DNA of 37,308 nt from Planctomycetaceae bacterium (GCA_029259815.1 JAJDEJ010000314.1:1-37308); one strand, 5' to 3'; shown: positions 16,842 to 25,134, counted from the stretch's first letter. Translations and numbers: made by a program. The notes: generated by a model from the sequence alone, not told the origin.

Positions 16842-17708
16842 TCAATTGTGATCTGGCAGATCGGTTGTGGCGTTCGCCCCAAAATCTCTGAGTGAGACGG
16901 TAACGTGTTGCGTCCTGTCAATCTCACCATCCACGAGTCGCTTCCTTCTGATTTCACATTCTGCGAACCCAAGAGGTACTTCATCGAATACCCACACTGA
17001 TCGAGAGGTTTGTAACTCGGCCTTGCCACTGTTGAACGTGCGAACCGACCGAGTCCGAAAACCCTCACACTCCGCAGTTCCGCTTTGGAAGGCGACGATT
17101 CTCGCCTCAAGCTTCTCCTGCGAGTCCTGCACCTCGTCACGCAAAGGCGTGGGGGGAAGTTCAGACTGGACATCATGCACCAGTCTTGAGAACTGAGGAT
17201 CTGCATTTGGCCACCCCGACTTGGCCAAGCTCAGTGGAAGGTCGTCGTCGACCTTAATCCACATCGTAATCGGCAGACGATCTTGTGGAGCAAGTTCGGC
17301 GGCGTTCCCTGACAGCGTCGCGCGAATGGACTCCTCGCGAAACAGGAATTTCAGGACGACTCTTCGCGGTTTGGTCGCATCTTCCGAAACGAGTGTGCTC
17401 TCTACCCAACGACAGGTTTTGTTGTCGACGAGCACAGTCCCTATCCATTTGATTGTCATCGAGCCATGAGACTTCTCGCGACCATCGTCTTTGTCGACTT
17501 GCCAGCTATATTCGACCCATGAGCCATCCTTTGGTACTAGATCGATGCGTTTTCCTTGCAACTCTTTCGGTGCTTCGGCCATCGCACATGAGTGTGGCGT
17601 GGTGATGGATATCAAAGCGCCGAGTCCAGCGATCGCCAAGAACTGTCGGCGGCTCCGGTTTAGCGGTGAAAAACCAGAGAGAGAGTCAGTCGGGAGGAAG
17701 TATCCCAT
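16842..17708 (-). CDS. Exported protein with Tat signal peptide, unknown function
   Basis: A 288-aa protein whose N-terminus reads SLSGFSPLNRSRRQFLAIAG, then LGALISITTPHSCAMAE, which fits the S-R-R-x-F-L-x consensus of the twin-arginine signal (hydrophobic core LAIAGLGALISI, cleavage near AMAE). The mature part has many beta strands and charged residues (GSWVEYSWQVDKDDGREKSHGS, RRVVLKFLFREE, TMWIKVDDDLP, SVWVFDEVPLGFAECEIRR). I do not recognise it; similar short secreted domains are frequent in planctomycetes. It is a candidate client of a tat pair encoded 4 kb away. The longer N-terminal lead before SRR is possible but a later start cannot be excluded. Confidence 0.65.
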   Translation of the reverse strand: MGYFLPTDSLSGFSPLNRSRRQFLAIAGLGALISITTPHSCAMAEAPKELQGKRIDLVPKDGSWVEYSWQVDKDDGREKSHGSMTIKWIGTVLVDNKTCRWVESTLVSEDATKPRRVVLKFLFREESIRATLSGNAAELAPQDRLPITMWIKVDDDLPLSLAKSGWPNADPQFSRLVHDVQSELPPTPLRDEVQDSQEKLEARIVAFQSGTAECEGFRTRSVRTFNSGKAELQTSRSVWVFDEVPLGFAECEIRRKRLVDGEIDRTQHVTVSLRDFGANATTDLPDHN

Positions 17709-18093
17709 TGGAGTTCTCCGAGGCGAGGAATCGTAACTTGGTCTGGCAGGAGTACGTCAAGCATACACGCAACGTTGGAGGATTCGCTAAGAAATGTTCG
17801 CCCTACAGTCTTATGGCCGATAATCGACTTTTGTTCCGATGGCGGATTATTCGGTCACAAGTGACTTCGGACAATGAGGAGAGTCAAGTTCGTGTCTCGA
17901 CCACTAGCGGATTCACGCATCAGTCTCAAGCAATGGGGTGGGATGAGCGGCCGTCGACATCACCGACGCATGTCCTGCATTGCTGATGACCGGACGGCAG
18001 TCTGTGATTCTTGAGACTGACGAAGTGGTCACGCACCAAGCGTGAGCCATCTTTCAGAGAACCAAATCACTTGTTCTCTGAAAGGTCAGGTCG
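17709..18093. other. Left flank of the IS91-type element
   Basis: No gene. Holds an inverted repeat CAGTCTCAAG (17921-17930) / CTTGAGACTG (18010-18019), perfect over 10 bp with a 79-nt spacer; a TCACGC/GCGTGA hairpin (18029-18045); and a longer hairpin described separately. These may form part of one end of the IS element or a regulatory region of the recombinase. Confidence 0.45.
18051..18084 (+). promoter_or_regulatory. 12-bp stem hairpin before the recombinase gene
   Basis: CTTTCAGAGAAC (18051-18062) and GTTCTCTGAAAG (18073-18084) are perfectly complementary around a 10-nt loop (CAAATCACTT), ending 9 nt before the start at 18094. It could be an RNA structure shielding the translation start, or an IS91-type subterminal hairpin. 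Confidence 0.6.
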
Positions 18094-18954
18094 ATGACAC
18101 CGCTCAGGCAACGCATGCTCCAGGACATGGAGCTGCGGAACTTCTCTCCCCACACGAAGAAGGCTTACGTGCGTGCGGTGCGGATGCTCGCCGAATATCA
18201 CGGCAAGTCTCCCAGTCGGATGCGACGTGAAGAGGTGCGGGAGTATCTGCTGCACCTTCGTGAAGAACGTCGTGTCGCCAACGGCACGTACATCCAGTAC
18301 CTGTCGGCGATTCGCTTCCTGTTCAAAGTCACTCTGGCACGTCCGGCCTTCATCGAAGCGATCCCGTATCCCAAGGAGGAGAAGAAACTGCCAGTTGTCC
18401 TCAGCCGAGAGGAGATGATCCGGTTCTTTGCTGGCTTACAGAGTCTCAAGTATCGGGCCATCCTGATGACCAGCTACGGCACGGGGCTCCGAGTTTCGGA
18501 AGTCATCGCTCTTCGCGTGGACGACATCGACAGCCAGCGGATGCTGATTCGAGTGCGGCAGGGAAAAGGACGCAAGGATCGATACGTCCTGCTGCCCGAC
18601 ATGCTGTTAGAGGTGCTGCGGACCTATTGGAGAGCAGCGTGCCCGACTGACTTCCTGTTTCCTAGCCGCAGCCAGAGTGGACATCTGACTCGCATCTCCG
18701 TCTACAACGCTTGCCGGAAAGCGATGCGTGTCGCCGGTCTCACGAAGCACGTGAGTCCGCACACGATGCGGCACACATTCGCCACCCACCTGCTGGAAAC
18801 GGGTGCTGATCTGCGAACCATCCAAACGCTGCTTGGCCACCGCAGCATCCGCACGACTGCCATCTACACCAAAGTCTCGATGGATACCTTGCGGGCTGCC
18901 GCCAGTCCGCTCGATCTGCTCAACGAGCAGCCGTCAGACGAAGTGACGGAATGA
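18094..18954 (+). CDS. Tyrosine recombinase linked to IS91 transposase
   Basis: A 286-aa XerC/XerD-like integrase. The N-terminal SAM-like core-binding domain (MTPLRQRMLQDMELRNFSPH ... VRAVRMLAEYH) precedes the catalytic domain with R133 (TGLRVSEV), K158 (QGKGRKDRYV), H223 and R226 (HTMRHTFATHL), H249 (LLGHRSIRTT) and nucleophile Y258 (AIYTK). All catalytic residues are present, so it is likely active. It overlaps the transposase gene by ATGA at 18951-18954, indicating translational coupling. Recombinases coupled to IS91-type transposases are known in some elements and may aid element resolution or site choice. Confidence 0.9.
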   Translation: MTPLRQRMLQDMELRNFSPHTKKAYVRAVRMLAEYHGKSPSRMRREEVREYLLHLREERRVANGTYIQYLSAIRFLFKVTLARPAFIEAIPYPKEEKKLPVVLSREEMIRFFAGLQSLKYRAILMTSYGTGLRVSEVIALRVDDIDSQRMLIRVRQGKGRKDRYVLLPDMLLEVLRTYWRAACPTDFLFPSRSQSGHLTRISVYNACRKAMRVAGLTKHVSPHTMRHTFATHLLETGADLRTIQTLLGHRSIRTTAIYTKVSMDTLRAAASPLDLLNEQPSDEVTE

Positions 18955-20198
18955 CGACTGCTGCCAAGCTCGAAGTGGCCGACATCATCCGTGGGACGGA
19001 ATCACAACTGGCCAGCCGCATTGCTCCCTCACGTGAGCAGTGGCGTGTGCTGCGAGCCATCCGACAGTGCCGCACGGCGGCACTCGGTGGACATGTCGAG
19101 CGTTGCTCTGATTGCGACCATCAGAGGATCGCTTACAACTCCTGCCGCAACCGGCATTGCCCCAAGTGCCAGGCCGGAGCCCGTGCGAAATGGATGGAGG
19201 CACGGGCGAGCGAACTGCTGCCCGTTCCGTACTTCCACATCGTATTCACGATGCCCTCTGAACTCGCTCCGCTCGCTTTGCAGAACAGACGGGTCATGTA
19301 CGGACTGCTGATGCGGGCAGCGGGCGAAACACTCAAAGAGGTGGCGGCCAACCCGTGTCATCTGGGAGCCGACATCGGTGGACTGGCCGTGCTGCATACC
19401 TGGGGTCAGAACCTGATGCATCATCCGCACGTCCACTGCGTCGTGCCAGCCGGTGGTCTCTCGTGTGAGCGAACGAAATGGGTGAACTGTCAACGATCAA
19501 AGAAGAGCGGCAAGCTGTTCTTCCTCCCGGTCCGTGTCCTCAGTCGTGTCTTCCGAGGCAAGTTCATCGCCGGACTGAAGCTGGCCTTCCAACGTGGAGA
19601 ACTTGAATTCCACGGACGGCTGTCACACCTCAGTGATCGACATCAATTCGAGACCCGGCTGAACATGGCCGTACGGCAGGACTGGGTCGTGTATGCCAAG
19701 CGTCCCTTCGGAAGTCCCGAGCAAGTGCTCAAGTATCTCTCTCGCTACACGCACCGTGTCGCGATCGCAAACAACCGGTTGCTGTCATACGCATCAGGCA
19801 AGGTCACGTTTCGCTGGCGAAACTATGCCGCAGACGGAACTTGGCGAACGATGATCCTCGACGATGTTGAGTTCGTACGCCGTTTCCTGCTCCACACACT
19901 GCCAACCGGCTTCCACCGCATTCGCCACTTCGGCTTTCTCGCCAACCGACACCGTGCTGAGAGACTGAAACAGTGTCGACATCTCTTGAGTGGAAGCACA
20001 TGTGAGGCGGCATTGGCCAAGACGACGCATCCTCCTGCGGTCGAGCGTGAGTCGAACACCCGCCCAGAGTGTGTCGCCTGCGGCAGCACACGCATCGTCC
20101 GCATCGAGATCATGCCCTGGAGACCGACCCCTCACCATCGCGTACCGCGACCACACTTTGCCATCAACAGATCACAGATCTACAACGACACGTCATGA
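18951..20198 (+). CDS. tnpA: IS91-family HUH transposase
   Basis: A 415-aa protein. N-terminal zinc-binding region C52-x2-C55, C65, C70-x2-C73 (RCSDCDHQRIAYNSC, RNRHCPKC) as in IS91/ISCR transposases. HUH metal-binding motif H160-V-H162 in HHPHVHC. Catalytic YxxxY motif as Y262-L-S-R-Y266 in KYLSRYTHR. This is the two-tyrosine Rep-type enzyme that moves by rolling-circle transposition. Its C-terminal tail (from about 340) is basic and loosely conserved. Coupled to the recombinase gene by overlapping codons. Confidence 0.9.
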   Translation: MTTAAKLEVADIIRGTESQLASRIAPSREQWRVLRAIRQCRTAALGGHVERCSDCDHQRIAYNSCRNRHCPKCQAGARAKWMEARASELLPVPYFHIVFTMPSELAPLALQNRRVMYGLLMRAAGETLKEVAANPCHLGADIGGLAVLHTWGQNLMHHPHVHCVVPAGGLSCERTKWVNCQRSKKSGKLFFLPVRVLSRVFRGKFIAGLKLAFQRGELEFHGRLSHLSDRHQFETRLNMAVRQDWVVYAKRPFGSPEQVLKYLSRYTHRVAIANNRLLSYASGKVTFRWRNYAADGTWRTMILDDVEFVRRFLLHTLPTGFHRIRHFGFLANRHRAERLKQCRHLLSGSTCEAALAKTTHPPAVERESNTRPECVACGSTRIVRIEIMPWRPTPHHRVPRPHFAINRSQIYNDTS

Positions 20199-20457
20199 AG
20201 TCCTTCTGCTCTGAATCGCCGTCTGTCGCTCATCATGCAGTGCATGCTGTTGCCCCCCGTGTGCAATCATCCCGGCCCGGTCTGGATGGCCACTCCGCAC
20301 CACCGTCACAGCCGCTGCCAGTCCAACTTGACATCTTGCGTTGGTCAGAGTCTCATCGTGGCATGAGCGACGCACCGTCTTTCGCTGATGGTCTGGAGCG
20401 TTGAATCGTCTGCAAGCAATCCCCATAGGGAACTACACCGACGGTTTAATTCAACAC

Positions 20458-20525
20458 GTTGTATCCGAAGTGCCAAGACCCCGGAGGGAAACGTGCGTCG
20501 CTTCAGTGAGCACTTCCGATACAAC
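20458..20525. repeat. Near-perfect 16-bp inverted repeat
   Basis: GTTGTATCCGAAGTGC (20458-20473) and GCACTTCCGATACAAC (20510-20525) match as an inverted repeat in 15 of 16 positions, 36 nt apart. May be an IS91-type end structure or the remains of another element. Confidence 0.6.
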
Positions 20526-20671
20526 CCTCTGCGATATGTTAACCAGCGTTCGCCGCTTCGTTCAGCGGCGATTCGCCGTAAGGGTGGATGATCGGCCACC
20601 CACGAACTGCTCACTGACTCGCGGCGTCACATCCAGACGGCAACCTCGAATCGTGTTCTGAAGATGTCGCA

Positions 20672-20703
20672 GGTGTAGGCAACACCCGTAACTGGGGCGG
20701 TAC
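20672..20703. repeat. Palindromic repeat unit a (related copy)
   Basis: GGTGTAGGCAACACC (20672-20686) with arms GGTGT/ACACC, followed by CGTAACTGGGGCGGTAC. The body and tail parallel the units at 28013 and 28562. It sits at the right side of the IS91 region. Confidence 0.45.
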
Positions 20704-20944
20704 AGAGTCATTCGACGGTTCTCTTCAACTCATCGAACACTCACCCGAACGGGAAATCAAGTGCGTTGGGGACTTCACCCCGCTGTCTTTTGAATCCAGC
20801 GGTCCAAGTCTCAGCCAACTGCCAACTCACTGATCCCTGACGTGTCCGTCGATTGCAAAGAGATTGGTGTCGGCCTGCAACCAGTCGGGCGACCCAAGTG
20901 TCCGCGGTGGATCGAACCTACCACTTTGGCGATCTCGCAATTAC

Positions 20945-22696
20945 CTACTTGGCTGTGTCTTGAAACCCGATTAGCGGACAAGAAACGAAGAGCATCGTCA
21001 GTGGGCTGATGACCAAAGCAACAGTGCTCATGAGGACCACCGATGATCCAATATCGAGAGACATGCTCGGCCAAATCATCATCGTGAGCCACGCTCCAAG
21101 CACTCCGGATGGCACAAACATCTGGAGGACATAGGCTGCCTTTTGGAAGTTGAAATCTGTTTGCCGCGATGCTCGAATCCTCCATCTCGTGCCGAAGAGA
21201 GGACCACAGAGAAAACCAATCCCTGCATAGACCGACAGCGGTGGCGCAACGAGTAAGTTTAGTCCCAGCGCACCCAGCAGTTCGCGAAGCTTTAACCGGT
21301 GTTGAGAATGCGGACCGACTCCTGCAGCGACTTTCGGTCCGATGAGAGCAATCACCACCGATCCAACAAGTGCGATCCCAACAGGCGTTGTGGAATCCTC
21401 GATCACCGAGCCCTCAACGAGCAGCAGCGCTGAAGAAGCCATTAGGAAACATGTTGCGGCAAGCGGCAAAAAGTAGTTGATGATCCCCATGGACAAAAAG
21501 AACAACACTCCGACCGGCAATCGTGGTGTCCCGAGGATGAACCGCATCCATTGGGCGTTCCCCTTTTGCCACCGGTGGTCCCGGACCACGTAGCCGTCCG
21601 CGCTCTCTTCAGCACGCTCCTGGCTGGCGACAACCTGAGTGTGAACGCACCACTTTCCCGCGATGGCGAGCAGTGCGGCCTCGATATAGTCGTGAGACAG
21701 ATAGGCCTGGGGGATGCCCGTCTCGTAGCACATCACCAGATCACGATGTCGAAAAATCACATTGTGTCCGTAGCTCGGCTGCTGCGGTGCAAGCAGGTTT
21801 CCGTTTAATGGACCGTGGTAGTTGACCGCGAGCTTTGCGTTGATCCGCTGCAGCCAGCCCAGAACCGACGACGATCCAGTGACATGAATCGCACACTGAA
21901 TCATGGACAAGCGCTGCTCGCGGAGCATGGGAGCAACGAGTCGATCCAGCACATTGACCGTGTCCGGCTTGTTCGGGTCGGGCTCCTCGAACGACGAGTC
22001 TGCATCGAGAACAAGAATGAAATCGCACGGGGTTTCGGTCTGGAGATACAACTCGATGCTGCCCTGTTTCGTCCGGCGATCAGCGGGTTTCTCGCGGTAC
22101 TCCCGCAGTTCGACAACAGGCGGAGAAGAGCCGCCGAAACGTTGGCCGATTCGCTCATTGACCGCGCGAATGACGGCGCGTTCACTGTCTTGGATCAGTG
22201 CGAACTGCTGCTCATACTCCTGCTGATCCGTGTTGTCGCTGGGGCGGGTGTCGCAGAGCACGCGAATCCTAGTCTCGCAGATCGACGTCGCCGCGACATT
22301 GCACGCGACGGAATACAGCCCGTCCTCCAAGGCTTTGGCATCATCGGGATGACTTGCTTCGTTATTGGCGGGGATGATGATATCGACTCGAGGAGCTCGG
22401 TCTGCCAGAAGTCGGGTGTTCTCCGAATCCAGTTTGAGGGGAACAAACTCATCTTGGCGGTGGGGCTGACATCGAAAGGCAAACCAGAGCAGTAGCCAGG
22501 CCAGTTCGATCGACGGAGCCATCAGCGCTAGCGTGCCCCAGATGGCCCACACAATTCTCAATCCGGTCCACGTTGAAGCCGCGGCCACATACCAGAATGC
22601 CAGACACATCGTGCCGTAAATCAACAGGGCCACCGCCAGCGCGCACTTGAGCGGCAGCATCGATTGACGCCGCGGATGAGTGGACGCGGATTTCAT
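20945..22696 (-). CDS. OpgH/MdoH-like family 2 glycosyltransferase, membrane-bound
   Basis: A 583-aa protein from ATG 22696, which follows AAGGAGAT (22704-22711) by 7 nt; this overrides a longer frame start at 22825. Two N-terminal membrane helices (LKCALAVALLIYGTMCLAFW, WAIWGTLALMAPSIELAWLL), a GT2 domain with RVDIIIPANNEA, the DTRPSD element (149-154), LVLDADSS (DAD 231-233), YLSHDYIEAALLA (about 332-344; catalytic D336), and QKGNAQW (377-383) in the position of the QxxRW motif, then four or more C-terminal helices. This matches OpgH, which makes osmoregulated glucan backbones, or related processive synthases. It probably makes a beta-glucan-like polysaccharide at the inner membrane. Last gene of the operon, 13 nt after the MFP gene; the ribosome binding site overlaps the end of that gene. 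Confidence 0.85.
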   Translation of the reverse strand: MKSASTHPRRQSMLPLKCALAVALLIYGTMCLAFWYVAAASTWTGLRIVWAIWGTLALMAPSIELAWLLLWFAFRCQPHRQDEFVPLKLDSENTRLLADRAPRVDIIIPANNEASHPDDAKALEDGLYSVACNVAATSICETRIRVLCDTRPSDNTDQQEYEQQFALIQDSERAVIRAVNERIGQRFGGSSPPVVELREYREKPADRRTKQGSIELYLQTETPCDFILVLDADSSFEEPDPNKPDTVNVLDRLVAPMLREQRLSMIQCAIHVTGSSSVLGWLQRINAKLAVNYHGPLNGNLLAPQQPSYGHNVIFRHRDLVMCYETGIPQAYLSHDYIEAALLAIAGKWCVHTQVVASQERAEESADGYVVRDHRWQKGNAQWMRFILGTPRLPVGVLFFLSMGIINYFLPLAATCFLMASSALLLVEGSVIEDSTTPVGIALVGSVVIALIGPKVAAGVGPHSQHRLKLRELLGALGLNLLVAPPLSVYAGIGFLCGPLFGTRWRIRASRQTDFNFQKAAYVLQMFVPSGVLGAWLTMMIWPSMSLDIGSSVVLMSTVALVISPLTMLFVSCPLIGFQDTAK

Positions 22697-22709
22697 GAGC
22701 GGTATCTCC

Positions 22710-23603
22710 TTAACGTGGGTCGATGTCGACATCGATGAACGAGTATGCCTGATACTCAGGGGATTGAGAGATGCCGGCGAGCCGGACGACACGTCGATCG
22801 ATTGGCAAGTGCGTGGTCGAGACATCCGTCAGCTCGCGGTCGGCGTGAGTGAATGAGTAAGACTCGACGGAACGCTCCTCATCCGGGGGAATCAAAACGA
22901 TCACGACCAGTTCGTCGGTGGAGACAGTCAAGAGCGACTCACCCTCGGAGACGTAATCTCCCGAGCGATGGTGCAGTGTTTCAATTCGACCAGACAATGG
23001 AGCCACGCTTTCAAACAGCTGCATCTCTGCTTCGAGTCGTTTCACCCCACTCCGTTCCGACTCAACACGCTGCTGAGTTGCGAGGTGACTTGCTTCAGAG
23101 GCTTCACGTCCAGACGCGAAGCGTTCCAGCTCGGATTTCGTGATCGCACCTCGCTGGTGAAGATCCTGAGCTCGTTCATGGTCAAGAACGGCCAGTGACA
23201 GTGAGGCGGCTTCCATCTTCTGGCGGGCCTCGGACTCCTCAACTGTGGCCTGCCGGCTCATCAAGTCCTGTTCCAAGACCGAGGAATCAATCGTTGCCAG
23301 AAGTGTGCCGGACACGACAAAATCACCCGACGTGACGGGGACATGAGTGAGCCGTCCACTCGTCTGTGCTCTGACCGTCGCGGTCGCTTTGGGGACGATA
23401 TAGCCGCGAGCAACACCGGACGAGGCGTCGTCAACTGGCCGGACCGTAGCTAATCGGACCGGTTCCCCGGATCGGCTAAGCGTGTCTGTCGTGGACCTGG
23501 TGTCTGCATTCGTCATATCTCGTCGTTTCGAGACGGATTCTTGTTCGCAACTCGCCAATCCGGCTGTCAGAACCACGACCGCGAGCGTAATCGGCTGATT
23601 CAT
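22710..23603 (-). CDS. MFP/HlyD-type periplasmic adaptor, probable lipoprotein
   Basis: A 297-aa protein with a lipoprotein signal peptide: MNQPITLAVVVLTAGLASC, lipobox L-A-S-C with C19. The body has a biotinyl-lipoyl-like half (VRAQTSGRLTHVPVTSGDFV, VSGTLLATIDSSVLEQDL), a helical hairpin (EESEARQKMEAASLSLAVLD ... SGVKRLEAEMQLFE), the second half (SVAPLSGRIETLHHRSGDYV, SEGESLLTVST) and a beta domain. These features define membrane-fusion proteins of RND/ABC and polysaccharide exporters. It has a good ribosome binding site (GAGGTGAG before 23603). No inner-membrane pump or outer-membrane channel is encoded beside it, so the partner is probably the glycosyltransferase. Confidence 0.8.
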   Translation of the reverse strand: MNQPITLAVVVLTAGLASCEQESVSKRRDMTNADTRSTTDTLSRSGEPVRLATVRPVDDASSGVARGYIVPKATATVRAQTSGRLTHVPVTSGDFVVSGTLLATIDSSVLEQDLMSRQATVEESEARQKMEAASLSLAVLDHERAQDLHQRGAITKSELERFASGREASEASHLATQQRVESERSGVKRLEAEMQLFESVAPLSGRIETLHHRSGDYVSEGESLLTVSTDELVVIVLIPPDEERSVESYSFTHADRELTDVSTTHLPIDRRVVRLAGISQSPEYQAYSFIDVDIDPR

Positions 23604-23612
23604 GAACTCACC

Positions 23613-24713
23613 TCAAAGTACAGATTCAATAACCCCAACAGATCCCGGCGGGATCGGTTCATCGACTTCAACAAGGTGGGCATACACACAGGCCCACGGT
23701 TCCTTCACGCCTCGCTCCGTGGTGACCCAATAACTCTGTCCGGGCCGGGAATGGTCCACTCGTGCAGTGCAACGAGTCACCGCGGACGCCGTTGTGATGC
23801 AGACGACAAATCCTCGGTGAGATTGAGCCAAATCTACGCAAACCTCGTGAGGCGCACGAACGAGTACCAGGATGTCGTCCGAAGCGGGCACGAACTTGGC
23901 AATCACTTGATCCTCGTCGACGGCGGACTCTTCAGGGATGTCCTCCAGCAGCCACCCCGACGAACTTGCACGCAACAGGCATTCTGCTTGGGTCTGCAAC
24001 AACTCTTCGAGACGATTCGACTGGTGTCGGAGTTCCTGGTCGACCGCCCGCATTTCCGAATCGATGTCGTGCATTCGGTCAACGGTGTCTGCACTCGATG
24101 CTCGAAACGCCAACTGCAGCAGCCGTTGCTCTCCAATCAGATTCCGCTGCCGCAGGCTGTTGATTTCGTCTCGCAGCCATCTGGAGTCGACCCGTCCAAC
24201 GACCGTCCCACTCTTGATCCACTCACCCGCGTGATGTCGTGCCGGGAGTTGAAACCGTCCCTTGACCGGCGCATACAGGACAACAGTCTGGGTGGGGATG
24301 ACTTCTACATCCGCCCGACGAAGCTGCCGCCCTGTGAGAAACGAATACGGCACGAACACCACCACCCAGGTGATGAAGCCGACCACGATTGCCAGTAGAC
24401 ACCAGTAGAACGTCCGGCGGACCGCATCCCCCCACGAGCCCGGCGACTCACGACGAGTCAAGCCGTCGGAGTCGTCGCCGCTGAGTCCAAATGACGCCGG
24501 ATCGATGGCGACAGGATTCGTCTTGGCGATGAGCGGTGTCGCCTCACCTGCGGGAGCGTCCCCCGGAACGGCGCTGGCGTTTATGGACTCGTCGATCCGA
24601 ACGGACCGCCGATCCGGACCCAAGCCGGTGTTCAACGGATGATTGTTGGGCCCATTCTTGTTCATCTTGCTCAAACCTGTTCCAGTCACGTGCTTGGTCA
24701 CTCCCGATTTCAT
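23613..24713 (-). CDS. HlyD-like membrane protein with single N-terminal helix
   Basis: A 366-aa protein. Residues 1-100 are cytoplasmic and polar, then one membrane helix at about 102-123 (FYWCLLAIVVGFITWVVVFV). After this come lipoyl-like strands (ADVEVIPTQTVVLYAPVKGR, LPARHHAGEWIKSGTVVGRV), a coiled-coil pair (LRDEINSLRQRNLIGEQRLL ... RAVDQELRHQSNRLEELLQT) and SSSGWLLEDIPEESAVDEDQ. This is an HlyD/Alg44-like layout. In alginate synthesis Alg44 (HlyD-like, with cytoplasmic PilZ domain) partners the GT2 synthase Alg8; here the cytoplasmic segment is not recognisably PilZ. An in-frame ATG at 24665 has no better ribosome binding site. The stop overlaps the ribosome binding site of the next gene. 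Confidence 0.75.
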   Translation of the reverse strand: MKSGVTKHVTGTGLSKMNKNGPNNHPLNTGLGPDRRSVRIDESINASAVPGDAPAGEATPLIAKTNPVAIDPASFGLSGDDSDGLTRRESPGSWGDAVRRTFYWCLLAIVVGFITWVVVFVPYSFLTGRQLRRADVEVIPTQTVVLYAPVKGRFQLPARHHAGEWIKSGTVVGRVDSRWLRDEINSLRQRNLIGEQRLLQLAFRASSADTVDRMHDIDSEMRAVDQELRHQSNRLEELLQTQAECLLRASSSGWLLEDIPEESAVDEDQVIAKFVPASDDILVLVRAPHEVCVDLAQSHRGFVVCITTASAVTRCTARVDHSRPGQSYWVTTERGVKEPWACVYAHLVEVDEPIPPGSVGVIESVL

Positions 24714-24747
24714 GTGATCAGTGAATTCTCTGGTCTGGTGGAATCCA

Positions 24748-25098
24748 TCACACTCCGCGCATCACCGCGAGCAAATGATGGACGAGCCGTTCCGCCGAAT
24801 GCATCGCGGCGATCAGGACATCGCCTCGACTCTTTGACCGGCCACTGCCAAGTCGGATCCGCTCCTCAGGCAAGGCCGCTTTCTCCCGGCAGGAAGTGAT
24901 GTCACCGAGGTTGAGGACGTTGGTGGGATGACAGGATTGGTCGGTGAGGGCTTCGGTGATCCGGACGGCGAGACGGCCTTCCGACAACCCGGCGTGTCGA
25001 CCAGCAATCTTCGAGCACAGATTCGCGGCGAATCCGGTGAATTGATCGGGAGCCGCAACTTCAAATGGGCGGCGACCAAGTCGATAGAAAACTTTCAC
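24748..25098 (-). CDS. Unknown 116-aa protein in the HORMA/TRIP13 operon
   Basis: GTG start at 25098, 5 nt after GAGGAGG, a strong ribosome binding site. The protein is basic, with RLAVRITEALTDQS, LGDITSCREKAALPEERIRLG, GRSKSRGDVLIAAMHSAERL and LVHHLLAVMRGV. No signal peptide and no membrane helix. I do not recognise a family. It lies between the HORMA-like gene (36 nt away) and the HlyD-like gene (34 nt away) and is conserved in frame with a ribosome binding site, so it is very probably real. It could be the client peptide-bearing protein for HORMA, or a polysaccharide-assembly factor; both are guesses. Confidence 0.6.
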   Translation of the reverse strand: MKVFYRLGRRPFEVAAPDQFTGFAANLCSKIAGRHAGLSEGRLAVRITEALTDQSCHPTNVLNLGDITSCREKAALPEERIRLGSGRSKSRGDVLIAAMHSAERLVHHLLAVMRGV

Positions 25099-25134
25099 AA
25101 CATCCTCCTCACGGTGTGTTTCAAGACGCTGCGG

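Larger units (their letters stand above)
18029..20198 (+). mobile_element. IS91-family element core with tyrosine recombinase and transposase
   Basis: Core of an insertion element: hairpins, a tyrosine recombinase gene and an IS91-type HUH transposase gene with overlapping stop/start. IS91 elements lack terminal inverted repeats; one end carries an oriIS/terIS hairpin. The true right end probably lies in 20199-20710, where several hairpins cluster, but I cannot place it. Confidence 0.65.
20199..20944. other. Hairpin-rich gap between the IS91 element and the polysaccharide operon
   Basis: No gene is convincing in these 745 bp. The left half could be the right end of the IS91 element. It carries the 16-bp inverted repeat (20458-20525), a hairpin CGCCGCT/AGCGGCG at 20551-20570, and a short palindromic unit at 20672-20703. 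The right part is the 3' flank of the glycosyltransferase gene; no clear terminator was found. Confidence 0.45.

Noticed and set aside
20458..20703. Integron attC site in the hairpin-rich region
   Set aside because: Hairpin shapes recall attC but the GTTRRRY/RYYYAAC core boxes could not be matched.
22697..22825. Longer start for the glycosyltransferase
   Set aside because: The ATG at 22696 has a clear AAGGAGAT site, and the longer frame overlaps the MFP gene end.
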